NCBI GenBank assembly: GCA_041821185.1
Contig: JBGUBD010000004.1
Span: forward strand, 426,810-490,809
Direction of reading: 5' to 3'
Length of the DNA: 64,000 nucleotides
Source of the DNA: Phycisphaerales bacterium AB-hyl4
GTDB lineage: Bacteria; Planctomycetota; Phycisphaerae; Phycisphaerales; Phycisphaeraceae
Below the pieces are notes generated by a model. The model was not told where the DNA came from. It ran no database searches and was given only the letters and a program-made list of their open reading frames with translations. The position numbers were made by a program, and so were the translations under genes. Of this stretch, positions 16,203 through 25,376 are shown in pieces (positions within the stretch are counted from its first letter, which is position 1; the number at the start of each line of letters is the position of its first letter).

Positions 16203-17186
16203 ATGTTCGTCTACGCCGGTATTGATGAAGCGGGCTATGGCCCCCTGTTTGGACCGCTGCTCGTCGGCCGAGCGGTGTTCGTGCTGCCGGACCATCCCAC
16301 CCCGAACGAGCCGCCTGCGTTGTGGCAAACGCTCGCGAAAGTCGTCTGCCGTAAGCCCAACGACAAACGAAGACGCATCGCTGTCAACGACTCGAAAAAG
16401 CTCACCACCCCCGCCGCCGGCCTCCGCCATCTCGAAACCGGCTGCCTCGCGTTCGCCGGCGCAGCGGGCCATGCACCAGCCACGCTCGACAACTGGCTGG
16501 CCTGCCTCGGCGAGCGATGTCACGAAACGCTCGACCACTTGCCGTGGTATGCACCCTGCAACGATCGGCCGTGGAACGCGATACCGACCTGTGTCGACGC
16601 GGGCGAGCTAGCCATTGCGCGCAACATGCTGACCGCCGGCTGCAAACATGCGGGCGTCACGGTCGCCGACGTCGGTGCTGCCGTCGTGCTCGAAGATCGC
16701 TTCAACAAAATGGTCGCCGCCACGCGATCCAAAGCCGCCACCAGCTTCACCTTCGTCGCCAACCATCTGCAACACATCTGGCAAACGCATGGCCAACACG
16801 CGCCCTTCGTCGCCGTCGATCGGCAAGGCGGCCGAACGCATTACCGCGAACTGCTGGCGATCAACTTCCCCGACACCGCCATGACCGTGCTCGAAGAAAC
16901 GCCCCGCCGCTCGGCCTACCGCCTCCAAACCGGCGACCGGAGCATGACCGTCACCTTTGAGGTCGACGCGGAACAGGCCCACATGCCCGTCGCCCTCGCA
17001 TCAATGATCAGCAAGTACACCCGCGAGTTGCTCATGACCCGCTTCAACGCTTACTTCACCAGCCACCTGCCCGACGTCGCCCCCACCGCCGGCTACGCCA
17101 CGGACGCCAAACGCTTCTACCGCGACATCGAACCTGCGCTCGCCACACTCGGCATCACCCGCGAAATGCTCTGCCGCCAGGCGTGA
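16203..17186 (+). CDS. rnhB: RNase HII-like protein, extended and with altered GRG motif
   Basis: This 327-residue protein begins MFVYAGIDEAGYGPLFGP, the first active-site motif of RNase HII, which cleaves RNA in RNA/DNA hybrids and single ribonucleotides in DNA. Further family signals are NDSKKLT (about residue 62), VAVDRQGGR (about 205) and SMISKYTREL with GYATDAKRF near the end. It is about 100 residues longer than typical RNase HII. The ribonucleotide-sensing GRG motif is GYG here. Function may therefore be modified. The start was chosen at the ATG directly before the motif. Confidence 0.75.
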   Translation: MFVYAGIDEAGYGPLFGPLLVGRAVFVLPDHPTPNEPPALWQTLAKVVCRKPNDKRRRIAVNDSKKLTTPAAGLRHLETGCLAFAGAAGHAPATLDNWLACLGERCHETLDHLPWYAPCNDRPWNAIPTCVDAGELAIARNMLTAGCKHAGVTVADVGAAVVLEDRFNKMVAATRSKAATSFTFVANHLQHIWQTHGQHAPFVAVDRQGGRTHYRELLAINFPDTAMTVLEETPRRSAYRLQTGDRSMTVTFEVDAEQAHMPVALASMISKYTRELLMTRFNAYFTSHLPDVAPTAGYATDAKRFYRDIEPALATLGITREMLCRQA

Positions 17187-17203
17187 TGCTCATCCCCGAA
17201 AAT

Positions 17204-17281
17204 GTTTAGCCCCCGCGCCCACGCGGGGGTACTGGGACGAGGAGGCGCGGGCGTGCCCCGCCGTGGGCGGCGGGGCTAAAC
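17204..17281. repeat. TTTAGCC/GGCTAAA double-hairpin repeat
   Basis: The outer arms GTTTAGCCCC (17204-17213) and GGGGCTAAAC (17272-17281) are perfectly complementary. Inside are a perfect hairpin (CCCCCGCG-CCCA-CGCGGGGG, which shares bases with the left arm) and a second GC hairpin (GCCCCGCC ... GGCGGGGC). It lies between convergent genes and may also act as a terminator. Confidence 0.7.
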
Positions 17282-17303
17282 GTTCCCGTTCACAGGCAGC
17301 CGC

Positions 17304-18287
17304 TCATACTTCCAGCAGCACCTTCACCACATCCGACCGCCGCGCGGTCCGCAGCGCGTCTGCACCATCGCTGAGGCGCATCCGCCGACTGATCAGGCTC
17401 ACCACATCGATCTGCTGCGCACTGAGCGCAGCGAGTGCATCGGGAAACGGCCCGCATCGACTGCCCACCACGTTCACTTCGTTGATCACCAACGGCGAAA
17501 GGTCGATCTGCTTCCCGTCCACCTGCGGCGCAACGGTCGTCTTCAACACGATCGTCCCGCGCGGGCGCACCATCTGCATCGCCATCGGCAGGCCGGTCGC
17601 CGAGGCAGTGCAGTCCACGACAATGTCCTGATCCTGTCGCAAACCCACTTCGCTGACCAGCCGATGCTTCACGCCCCACTTTTCGCAAAGCTGCAACTTT
17701 TCAGGATGCTTGCCGAGGCAGCGCACCGTCGCGTTGAGTTGGCTGAGCACCTGGGCGCACAGCAGGCCCAGCCGACCATCGCCGAGCACGGTGATGTAAG
17801 GCCTGCCTTCGACCGTCAACTGTCTTACGATCTGGTACGCCGCCGCCAGCGGCTCGGTAAACACCGCCTGGTCGTCGTCGACGTGTTCGGGCACTTCCAG
17901 CAGATTGCGAGCCGGCAACACGAACTGCTCAGCAAAGCAGCCGTCGCGGCCGGCGATGCCGAGCACCGTGCGATCCCGGCAATGTTCCTTGAGGCCTTTG
18001 CGACACATATCGCAGCGCCCGCAGGTGCAGTTGATCGTGCCCACCACGCGCTTGCCCACCCACTGCCGAACCTCCCGCCCGGCCTTGGGCGCGACCGACT
18101 CGACCACGCCGACGAACTCATGCCCCAACACGCCGGTGAAGCCCATGTAGCCGCGGCAGATCTCCAGATCTGTCGAGCAGATGCCCAGGCGCGTCGGACG
18201 AATCACCACCTCGCCGCTCGTCGGCTCGGGGTGGGGGCGGTTGGTGACGAACTTCGGCTGCTTGCCGTCGAAAGTAATGGCTTGCAC
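17304..18287 (-). CDS. Zinc-binding alcohol dehydrogenase family protein
   Basis: The protein has 327 residues if the GTG at 18287 (VQAITFDGKQPKF) is the start; the frame remains open upstream but the extra sequence is Arg/Gly-rich and not family-like. It is a medium-chain dehydrogenase. Catalytic-zinc residues lie in GICSTDLEI and GHEFVGVVE, and the structural zinc site is NCTCGRCDMCRKGLKEHC. The nucleotide-binding motif is TVLGDGRLGLL. It probably oxidises a polyol or threonine-like substrate with NAD(P)+. The substrate cannot be told, and neighbours give no pathway hint. Confidence 0.87.
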   Translation of the reverse strand: MQAITFDGKQPKFVTNRPHPEPTSGEVVIRPTRLGICSTDLEICRGYMGFTGVLGHEFVGVVESVAPKAGREVRQWVGKRVVGTINCTCGRCDMCRKGLKEHCRDRTVLGIAGRDGCFAEQFVLPARNLLEVPEHVDDDQAVFTEPLAAAYQIVRQLTVEGRPYITVLGDGRLGLLCAQVLSQLNATVRCLGKHPEKLQLCEKWGVKHRLVSEVGLRQDQDIVVDCTASATGLPMAMQMVRPRGTIVLKTTVAPQVDGKQIDLSPLVINEVNVVGSRCGPFPDALAALSAQQIDVVSLISRRMRLSDGADALRTARRSDVVKVLLEV

Positions 18288-18439
18288 GCGTTGGGGTTCC
18301 TGGGCAGGGCTGCTGCGGCGGGGTTGATAAACGATACCTATCGTTACTGTCGGCTGTTCCGGGGCATGGCCTTTGATCGCAACCGTGCATCGGCCGTCGC
18401 CGCCGCGCCCGGGCCTGCCTGCTCCGGTACACTGGAGCC

Positions 18440-19381
18440 ATGACCGAACTGCCCATCGCCGACGCATCGCCGCTGCCGCGGCCGATCCAGCACGTGCTGA
18501 TCCTGGCCAACAAGGGCAAGCCGCTGGTAACCCAGGCGCTGCGCGAGTTCCGCCCCTGGCTGGACGAGCGCGTCAACATCGCCGCCGAGGTCGACACGGA
18601 CAAGCTCCAGCCAAGCGATGCGCAAGACCTGCCCGAAGCGGACCTGGCCATCGTGCTCGGCGGCGATGGCACGTTTCTCTCGCAGGCCCGCGCGTTCATC
18701 AATCGCGACATGCCGCTGCTCGGCGTCAACTTCGGCAAGCTCGGCTTCCTCGCTGAGTTCACCATCGAAGACCTCAAGCACCACTGGCCCGAGATCGCCG
18801 ACGGCAGCTGCCGGATGAGTCGGCGAATGATGATCGACGTGTTCGTCTACCCCGAAGGCGCACCGGAATGGGGCGGCAACGGCGCGACCATGCCCGCCCC
18901 GTCTTTTTACGCCATCGCCATGAACGACGCCGTCATTACCGCCGGCCCGCCTTACCGCATGATCGAACTCGAACTCGCCATCGAGCCCCGACACGCCGGC
19001 ACGAGCGCCACCACCTTCACCGGCGACGGCGTCATCGTCTCCACCCCATCCGGCTCGACGGCTTATAACATCGCCGCCGGCGGCCCCATCGTCTCACCAG
19101 GCATCGACGGCCTCTGTCTCACCGCCATCTGCCCCCACACCCTCGCCTTCCGCCCCATCGTCTTCAACGCCAACTGCGAAACTTGGCTCGCCCTGCGACG
19201 CGCCAACGCGGGCACATCCCTCGTCATCGACGGCCAGGTCTCCGCCCACCTCGAAGCCGGGCAGCAGATCCTCGTCAAAAAACATCCCCGCGCCCTGCAA
19301 CTCGTTCACAACCCCGACATCAACTACTGGAAGATGCTCGCCCACAAAATGCACTGGGCAGCCCGGCCGCGGTCGGTCTGA
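18440..19381 (+). CDS. nadK: NAD kinase
   Basis: This 313-residue protein phosphorylates NAD+ to NADP+ with ATP or polyphosphate in the cytoplasm. The GGDGT motif lies at residues 74-78 (LAIVLGGDGTFLSQAR) and is followed by LLGVNFGKLGFLAEF. The NAD-binding loop is VIVSTPSGSTAYN and the C-terminal strand is SLVIDGQ. Length and motif order are normal. It starts about 150 bases from the divergent dehydrogenase start. A heptameric repeat pair begins 6 bases after its stop and fills the gap to the convergent neighbour. Confidence 0.95.
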   Translation: MTELPIADASPLPRPIQHVLILANKGKPLVTQALREFRPWLDERVNIAAEVDTDKLQPSDAQDLPEADLAIVLGGDGTFLSQARAFINRDMPLLGVNFGKLGFLAEFTIEDLKHHWPEIADGSCRMSRRMMIDVFVYPEGAPEWGGNGATMPAPSFYAIAMNDAVITAGPPYRMIELELAIEPRHAGTSATTFTGDGVIVSTPSGSTAYNIAAGGPIVSPGIDGLCLTAICPHTLAFRPIVFNANCETWLALRRANAGTSLVIDGQVSAHLEAGQQILVKKHPRALQLVHNPDINYWKMLAHKMHWAARPRSV

Positions 19382-19386
19382 TAGCA

Positions 19387-19474
19387 ATCACTGATTCCTA
19401 ATCGCTGATTGCTGATTGACAACGTGAGGTCATCGCGCAAATACCAATCAGCGATCAGAAATCAGCAATCAAAA
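19387..19474. repeat. Facing heptameric arrays, ATTGCTG flavour
   Basis: Left units are ATCACTG, ATTCCTA, ATCGCTG, ATTGCTG, ATTGACA (19387-19421). Right units are AATACCA, ATCAGCG, ATCAGAA, ATCAGCA, ATCAAAA (19440-19474). The last unit contains the stop codon of the minus-strand GH10-like gene. The array lies between two convergent genes. Confidence 0.8.
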
Positions 19475-20692
19475 CCCTTCCTGCACCACCACCATCCGCT
19501 CGTCCGCATCCATCGGCACATGAACGGTCATCTCCACCGACCGCCCTTCGCCAAGCTCAGCCGTAATGCGATGCGTCCCGGCAAACACCCGCGTTCGCGC
19601 GTTGCCCAACTCATCGGTGTGCAGTGTTTCATCCGTCCACCACAACTCACTGAACAGTCGGTCCACCAGTTGCCCCCCGTGCGTCAGTTCGCCGTCCGCA
19701 TCAAACAGCTCGGCGTAAGGCGTGCCCACCTCCTCGGCCGACATGTCGCCGAACCAGATACCGCCCACGTTCTCATCCGCGAACAGCAGCCGCAACAGGG
19801 TTTCCAGATTCATCGCCGCCGCCGCGTCACTCACCCCACCGACCTCCAGCCCCACGAGCACCACCTGCACATCCAGTTCGCTCAACCACGACAGCGCCCG
19901 CTCCACCGGCGCTTGCGCGAGCGTGCCGCGAACGCGCTGCTCGATCGCCACAACGTCCACCGGCACGAAGCTGTGCCGCCAGTCGGTGATCGCCCGCACC
20001 AGTTCCTGCAAGCGGTCGCCGACGAGTCGATCGTGCACGCGTACGCCCAGCTTGAGGTTCGGGCTGTCCGCGCGGGCCTGTTCATACAACCCGCGCAGCG
20101 CTGGCAAGCCGAACCGCCGTTCGATCAGGTCATGATCGAGGGCATGGGTGTAAAGGTCGAGCTGATCAACCTGCCAGCCGTAGCGTTGCACTATCTGTCG
20201 CGCGTGTGCTTCGATGGCAAGCCGTTGATCGTCGGCCGCCACATCCGAAAGCCAGTCCGGGTTGCGCGCCATGTCCGCCGCGATGCCGCCGCCCCACCGC
20301 ACGAACATCCCGCGCTGGCGTGCTTCTTGAATGACCTTCGCCAATGCATCGCGGTCGGCCTCGTCATAAGCGGACCAGCCGGTCACGCCGTCGATCGCGA
20401 TTGCATTAAAAACCCGCCACAGCGGCGCGTCGGCGTTGTACGCGCTCGGCCACGTCGTGTCGCGCAGCGTGAAGCCGACCGGAAAGTCATGCCGCACCTG
20501 CTCGACGCGCACCGGTGCGTCGACCACCGCTCGATCGTTTGCATCGAGCACGACGACACGCAGGTCCGTCTGCCGTGCGTCCGCGATGCGCTGCTCGCTG
20601 CGTCGCACCCACTCGCCGTCGAGCACCTGTGCCGTAGCCGGCGTCGCGACAAGCCATGCAACAACGATCCACATCCAGCGCACGCGAGTCAT
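19469..20692 (-). CDS. GH10-like secreted protein lacking the usual acid/base motif
   Basis: The 407-residue protein has a signal peptide (MTRVRWMWIVVAWLVATPATAQ). An N-terminal strand domain (VVVLDANDRAVVDAPVRVEQ) precedes a TIM-barrel with GH10-like features: RWGGGIAADMARNPDWL, SFVPVDVVAIEQ and the nucleophile-like SELDVQVVLVGLEVGG. In GH10 xylanases a W-D-V-V-N-E motif carries the acid/base glutamate. The equivalent place here reads VDQLDLYTHALDHDL, with no glutamate. It may bind glycans, use another residue or be inactive. Its stop codon lies inside a heptameric repeat. Confidence 0.68.
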   Translation of the reverse strand: MTRVRWMWIVVAWLVATPATAQVLDGEWVRRSEQRIADARQTDLRVVVLDANDRAVVDAPVRVEQVRHDFPVGFTLRDTTWPSAYNADAPLWRVFNAIAIDGVTGWSAYDEADRDALAKVIQEARQRGMFVRWGGGIAADMARNPDWLSDVAADDQRLAIEAHARQIVQRYGWQVDQLDLYTHALDHDLIERRFGLPALRGLYEQARADSPNLKLGVRVHDRLVGDRLQELVRAITDWRHSFVPVDVVAIEQRVRGTLAQAPVERALSWLSELDVQVVLVGLEVGGVSDAAAAMNLETLLRLLFADENVGGIWFGDMSAEEVGTPYAELFDADGELTHGGQLVDRLFSELWWTDETLHTDELGNARTRVFAGTHRITAELGEGRSVEMTVHVPMDADERMVVVQEGF

Positions 20693-20755
20693 ATTGCTTT
20701 CCTTGGTTCAAATCGGTCGACGACACACAGCCCGTCGGCCGCTTCAATGCAATCG

Positions 20756-22198
20756 TCAAACCAGTTCCTGCAACGCGCGGTCCAGCGTCGGCACGGCGAC
20801 GAGTTGCGTGCCGCTCGGCGGTTTGATGTCCGTCGGCGGGCAATAGATCAGGTTGAACCCAAGCCGAGCCGCTTCGTGTATGCGCTGATCGAGTCGTTGG
20901 ACGTGACGCAGTTCACCGCCGAGGCCGATCTCGCCGATCGCCGCCACGCCGCCACCGAGTTGCCGGTTGTGATGCGCCCCGGCGATCGCGAGCGCAACGC
21001 CCAGGTCAGCTGCCGGCTCGACCACACGCATACCGCCGACGCTTGAGGCGAACACGTCCTGGTCCGCCAGCCGCAGGCCCGCCCGTTTTTCCAGCACAGC
21101 GATCAGCATCGCCAGCCGGTTCGAGTCCAGCCCGCTGACCTTCCGCTTCGCGGCGCCGAGCACACCGGTGGCGGTCAGCGCCTGCACCTCGACGAGCAGG
21201 CATCGCGAGCCCTGCATCAGCGGGCACACTGCCGAGCCCGGCCGCGACTGATATTCCGCCGCCGCGACACCCGCGCCGTCTTTCACTTCGCGCAGGCCGT
21301 CTTCGCCCATCTCGAACAGGCCGACTTCCAATGTCGTGCCAAAGCGGTTTTTCGTGGCGCGGATGACGCGATGGCTGTGATAACGATCGCCCTCGAAATA
21401 GAGCACCGTGTCGACCATGTGTTCGAGCAGGCGCGGGCCGGCCACCGTGCCCTGCTTCGTAACGTGGCCGACAAGCAGCATGGCTGTGCCGCTCGCCTTG
21501 GCATAGTAGACCAGTTCGAGACAGCACGAACGCAGTTGCGTCACGCTACCGGGGGCGGCGGGAAGATCACCCTTGTAGATCATCTGGATCGAGTCGATGA
21601 CCATGACGTCGGGCTTGACCTGCCGTGCCTGCTCGACGATGCGAGCGAGGTTCGTGTCGGCGAGCACGTAGAGGTTGTCGCCGTGATCGCGGAGTGCGCC
21701 GAGGCGTTGGGCTCGTACGCGAAGCTGCTGGCCGGACTCTTCGCTGGTGACATAGAGCACGCGCTTGCCGGTGCGGGCCAGCTCATGCGCAGCTTGCAGC
21801 AGCAGTGTCGACTTGCCGATGCCGGGATCGCCGCCAAGCAGTACGGCACTGCCAGGCACGAGCCCGCCCCCGGCCCCGTTCGGGTCGCTACTGGCGGTCA
21901 TAGCACCACCGGTGGAGGCGATACTGCCGCCGAGCACGCGGTCGAACTCAAAAATATTTGTGCTGATGCGAGCCCCGGCGATGTCGTCGGCCACCTCGTG
22001 CAGCGGCACTGCCTTGGGCGCATTGACACTGTCGCTCTCACCCGCGACGCCACGCTGCGTGTCCCGTTTCGAGCCAACCGAGGCGGTGCGGTACTCTTCG
22101 AGCGTGTTCCACTGGCCGCAGTCCGGGCACTTACCCAACCACCGGGCATGCACGCCGCCACACGATCGACAGATGAATTGGACGCTGCTGCGGGCCAT
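20756..22198 (-). CDS. radA: DNA repair protein RadA
   Basis: This 480-residue RecA-like ATPase promotes branch migration during recombination. The N-terminal zinc finger is CRSCGG with CPDCGQW (residues 10-28). The Walker A motif GGDPGIGKST lies at about 122-131, the RadA-specific KNRFG motif follows (ATKNRFGTTLEVGLFEM), and the C-terminus is a Lon-protease-like domain (DVFASSVGGMRV, GLGGELRHV). I start at MARSSVQFICRSCGG. An insert of about 20 Ser/Gly-rich residues between RVLGG and GLVPGS is unusual for the family. Confidence 0.95.
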   Translation of the reverse strand: MARSSVQFICRSCGGVHARWLGKCPDCGQWNTLEEYRTASVGSKRDTQRGVAGESDSVNAPKAVPLHEVADDIAGARISTNIFEFDRVLGGSIASTGGAMTASSDPNGAGGGLVPGSAVLLGGDPGIGKSTLLLQAAHELARTGKRVLYVTSEESGQQLRVRAQRLGALRDHGDNLYVLADTNLARIVEQARQVKPDVMVIDSIQMIYKGDLPAAPGSVTQLRSCCLELVYYAKASGTAMLLVGHVTKQGTVAGPRLLEHMVDTVLYFEGDRYHSHRVIRATKNRFGTTLEVGLFEMGEDGLREVKDGAGVAAAEYQSRPGSAVCPLMQGSRCLLVEVQALTATGVLGAAKRKVSGLDSNRLAMLIAVLEKRAGLRLADQDVFASSVGGMRVVEPAADLGVALAIAGAHHNRQLGGGVAAIGEIGLGGELRHVQRLDQRIHEAARLGFNLIYCPPTDIKPPSGTQLVAVPTLDRALQELV

Positions 22199-22257
22199 AG
22201 ACCGTAAGCATAGCAGCCAGCGGCGCGGGGTTCCTGTCGATTGATTACGCTGATGGG

Positions 22258-24069
22258 ATGGCTCGGCCACAAACGCGAAAACCCGGTTGGCGGCGGTCGC
22301 ATCTCATCGCGCTGGTCATCAGCGTCATGCTGTCGCTGACGCTCGTGCTGCCGGGCGTGTACTGGTTCGGGCCTGATGTGCATCGGTGGATGATGCTCCG
22401 CGACCTGTCGGCCGACGATCTCGAACGACGCGAGCGGGCACTGAACTTCGTGTTTCGACGCGCTGCCGACGACGAGCGGGTCCGCCACGGGGCGGTGCGC
22501 GAGCTGGAGCAGATGACGGACGAGGACCACTTTCAGGCGCTTGTGCGGGCGCTGGATCTGGCAGGCGTGTGGCGGCGGCCGACGGTGACGGACGAGCCGT
22601 GGCTGCGGTGGTTGAAGTCGATCGCGGAACTGCCCGAGCCGACGTCACGGCTGCGCGCGGCGCAACGACTGACGGCGCTGGCGGACATGGCCGATGACGA
22701 ACGTCTCGCCGAACTGCTCGAAACACTGGTGAACGATGACGATGCAAACGTGCGTTACAACGCCCTCGCAGCCACGGCGGAACTGGCCGGCGCGACAAGC
22801 TCCGCGGAGGCTCGGCTGCCTTACGAATCGCTTATCGTCGGGCGGACGCATGATGGTGAGCCTGCGATCGCGCGCGAGGCGTGGCTGCTGGTGGGGTTGC
22901 TAGACCCGGTGTTCGGCCGATCGGCAAACTGGCGTGACGCCCAGCCGAGCGTTGCCGAAGCGATGGTGTGGGCATCGGTCCAGACGAACCCGGATCGTCC
23001 GCTGGTCGCAGCCGAAGCCATGAACGACGTCGACGTGCCGGCGCGCGTACGGCGGGCGGCGGCGTATGCGCTGGCGTTTGCGGAAGCCGACGCCGCGGCC
23101 GAGGCGCTGCTGCCGATGATCGAGACAGCGGTGGCGGGCGAGCAGGTGGACGGCGTCGTGCTGTGGCGGGCCGTGCGGGGTGTGCCGACGACCGAACAGG
23201 CCATGGCGCTGCTGGCGGAACTGGCCACGCAACGACGAGAGTCGGGCAAGGCGGACCGCATCGAACTGGCGGCGCTGCATCGCGGCGCGACGAAGTCATT
23301 ACATACAAGCGATGGGGATGACCAGGCCAACGCATTGCGCGAGTTGGCGGTGCTGGAGCATCATTGGCTTACGGGCACATCGCCTGACGCGATGCCCGAC
23401 GCGCCACCGGCGGGCGATATGGTTCGACTGCTACGTGTGGCGACCGCGGCCGAGCCGAACATGAGCGACCTGCGCCCGTTGCTTCGGCATGGCGAAGCGA
23501 GGCTACGCGACCTGGCGTGCGTTGTCGCAGTCGAACGATTCGATAACGACGTGCTCGATGCAACGATCGCTGAGCTGCTGGTGGACTATCACGACGGCGC
23601 GAAAATCAGCGGAGCCATGCTCGCGGGCATGACGGGTTTACAATTAGAGTTGCTGCGCGAGCGGGCGAGTCGGCAGTCGAACTGGGCGGTCGGGCAGATG
23701 ATGCGACTGGGGTTGTGGATGCAAGGTGCAGAGCCGACGCTCGACGGCCGAGCGTCGCGGTTGCTCGCTCGGCGTGAGCTGCCGAAGTCGAGCATGCTGC
23801 TGGCGCTGCTGCATCGCGATCCCGCAGCCGCGTGGGACGAACTGCTCGCGCCGCAGGGTGAGCCCACGATCGACCTGGTGCAGCTCTTCGATCATTATCG
23901 TTGGTGGTACATCGCCCGACGAAGCCTGCCCGACGACGCGCCGCCGCTGTGGTGGTGGGCCGACCGGCCGTTGCAGCAGATGCAGGTGGATGTGCTGCGT
24001 AGCTGGTACTTGTTGCACCGCCACACGCTTCGCAGCCCAGCGCACGAAGCGGCCCGCTTCACACCGTGA
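22258..24069 (+). CDS. Membrane-anchored alpha-helical repeat (HEAT-like) protein
   Basis: The 603-residue protein has an N-terminal membrane anchor (residues about 15-37, LIALVISVMLSLTLVLPGVYW). A long Ala/Leu-rich helical body follows. Paired-helix units such as NDDDANVRYNALAATAEL and VPARVRRAAAYALAFAEAD resemble HEAT repeats, which serve as protein-binding scaffolds. It starts 59 bases from the divergent radA start. The start codon follows the sequence GATTACGCTGATGGG without a clear ribosome-binding site. No enzymatic motif was seen. Confidence 0.72.
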   Translation: MARPQTRKPGWRRSHLIALVISVMLSLTLVLPGVYWFGPDVHRWMMLRDLSADDLERRERALNFVFRRAADDERVRHGAVRELEQMTDEDHFQALVRALDLAGVWRRPTVTDEPWLRWLKSIAELPEPTSRLRAAQRLTALADMADDERLAELLETLVNDDDANVRYNALAATAELAGATSSAEARLPYESLIVGRTHDGEPAIAREAWLLVGLLDPVFGRSANWRDAQPSVAEAMVWASVQTNPDRPLVAAEAMNDVDVPARVRRAAAYALAFAEADAAAEALLPMIETAVAGEQVDGVVLWRAVRGVPTTEQAMALLAELATQRRESGKADRIELAALHRGATKSLHTSDGDDQANALRELAVLEHHWLTGTSPDAMPDAPPAGDMVRLLRVATAAEPNMSDLRPLLRHGEARLRDLACVVAVERFDNDVLDATIAELLVDYHDGAKISGAMLAGMTGLQLELLRERASRQSNWAVGQMMRLGLWMQGAEPTLDGRASRLLARRELPKSSMLLALLHRDPAAAWDELLAPQGEPTIDLVQLFDHYRWWYIARRSLPDDAPPLWWWADRPLQQMQVDVLRSWYLLHRHTLRSPAHEAARFTP

Positions 24070-24125
24070 ACCTTCGCCCTACACTGTGGCGACGAGATCA
24101 TCGACCTTGAACTGATACGACAACC

Positions 24126-25343
24126 ATGACCCAACACCCCACCATTCATCAGCAGCAGGAACGCGCCGGCGCGGAAACCATGAACTACGGCCCGCCGCCG
24201 GACCATGGCGGCATTGAGATCGTCGAAAGCTTCGGCCAGTTTCCGCTCGAATACGCCGCCATCCGCCAGCGTGTCGGCATCATGCACCTGCCGCAGCGCG
24301 GCATCCTCCGCTTCACCGGCGACGATCGGCAAGACTTCCTCCATCGCATGCTCACGCAGGACATCAACGGCATGACCGGCGGCGCGACCCGCCGTGCGTT
24401 TCAGTTGAACAACAAAGGACGCATCGTCGCCGACGTTGTTGTGCACCATGGCGATGCATGCACCTGGCTGGAGTTGGATCGCCTCGACATCGTTGCATTG
24501 AAAGAGCTGCTTGAAGCCAAGCTGTTCGCGGAAGACGTCACGATCGAAACATTTTCCGACGAGCGTGTAGCGATGGCGGTGATGGGGCCGGCCGCCGTGG
24601 CGCTGGTCGAGTCATTGCGTGAAGATGGCACGGAAGCCGGGCAGATCGAGCCGGGCACGCATCACGTGCTCAAGTTCGGCGACGCCTTGACAACCGTGTA
24701 CCGTTGGGACGATGTCGGTGCGCCGGCGTTTCGCCTGTTCGTGCCCAGCGATGCAGCGGACGCGGTCTATGCGAAGCTGCTGGACGCCGCGGGCTACGAC
24801 GCCGAGCGTGATGTCGAGCCGGACGAAGCTTACGCCCGCGAACGGCGTGAGGGGCTGCGTGGTCGGCCGGTCGGGTGGTCGGCATATAACACGACGCGCA
24901 TCGAAGCCGGCTCGCCGCTGTTCCACATCGACTTCGGCGCTGACTCGCTGCCGGCCGAGACGGGACTGCTCAAAGAAACGGTCAGCTTCAACAAAGGCTG
25001 CTACCTCGGGCAGGAGATCGTCGCACGGATGCACAACCTCGGCCATCCGCGCCGCGTGTTGGTGGGGCTGAAAGTGATCGGCGAAGCGCTGCCGGTGGCC
25101 GGCGCACCGGTATACGAGCCGACGGCGAAGGGTGAGGGCATGGCCAAGAGCAACATCGTCGGCGGCGTGACCAGTTCGACGTTATCGCCCTTGCTGGGCA
25201 ACGTGCCGATCGCGTTCGCGGTGATCAAGTGGGGCAACCACACGCCGGGCACAAAGTTGGCGGTGGTGGCCGAAGGCGAACTGGTTGACGCCGAGGTGCA
25301 GGCGCTGCGTTTCGTCGCGGGCGATGACGCGGGTGGTCAGTAG
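24126..25343 (+). CDS. ygfZ: Folate-binding YgfZ/GcvT-family protein
   Basis: This 405-residue protein has the aminomethyltransferase-like fold: YAAIRQRVGIMHLPQRG, FTGDDRQDFLHRMLTQDI and QLNNKGRIVADVVV. It also carries the YgfZ signature FNKGCYLGQEIVARMH near residue 300, whose cysteine is characteristic of this tetrahydrofolate-dependent iron-sulfur protein maintenance factor. GcvT proper lacks that signature and would sit with glycine-cleavage genes, none of which are here. It follows the HEAT-like gene by 56 bases and may be cotranscribed. Confidence 0.9.
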   Translation: MTQHPTIHQQQERAGAETMNYGPPPDHGGIEIVESFGQFPLEYAAIRQRVGIMHLPQRGILRFTGDDRQDFLHRMLTQDINGMTGGATRRAFQLNNKGRIVADVVVHHGDACTWLELDRLDIVALKELLEAKLFAEDVTIETFSDERVAMAVMGPAAVALVESLREDGTEAGQIEPGTHHVLKFGDALTTVYRWDDVGAPAFRLFVPSDAADAVYAKLLDAAGYDAERDVEPDEAYARERREGLRGRPVGWSAYNTTRIEAGSPLFHIDFGADSLPAETGLLKETVSFNKGCYLGQEIVARMHNLGHPRRVLVGLKVIGEALPVAGAPVYEPTAKGEGMAKSNIVGGVTSSTLSPLLGNVPIAFAVIKWGNHTPGTKLAVVAEGELVDAEVQALRFVAGDDAGGQ

Positions 25344-25376
25344 GCTCGCCGTTTCAGTTCACTTGATGGGCAAGCG

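Noticed and set aside
20700-20730. tRNA T-arm-like sequence GGTTCAAATC
   Set aside because: There is no acceptor stem, anticodon arm or CCA-proximal pairing around it; it lies in the short space between the GH10-like and radA genes.
19409-21046. 545-codon plus-strand frame over the GH10-like gene and the end of radA
   Set aside because: It is Arg/His/Pro-rich with no family pattern, and both genes on the other strand are convincing.
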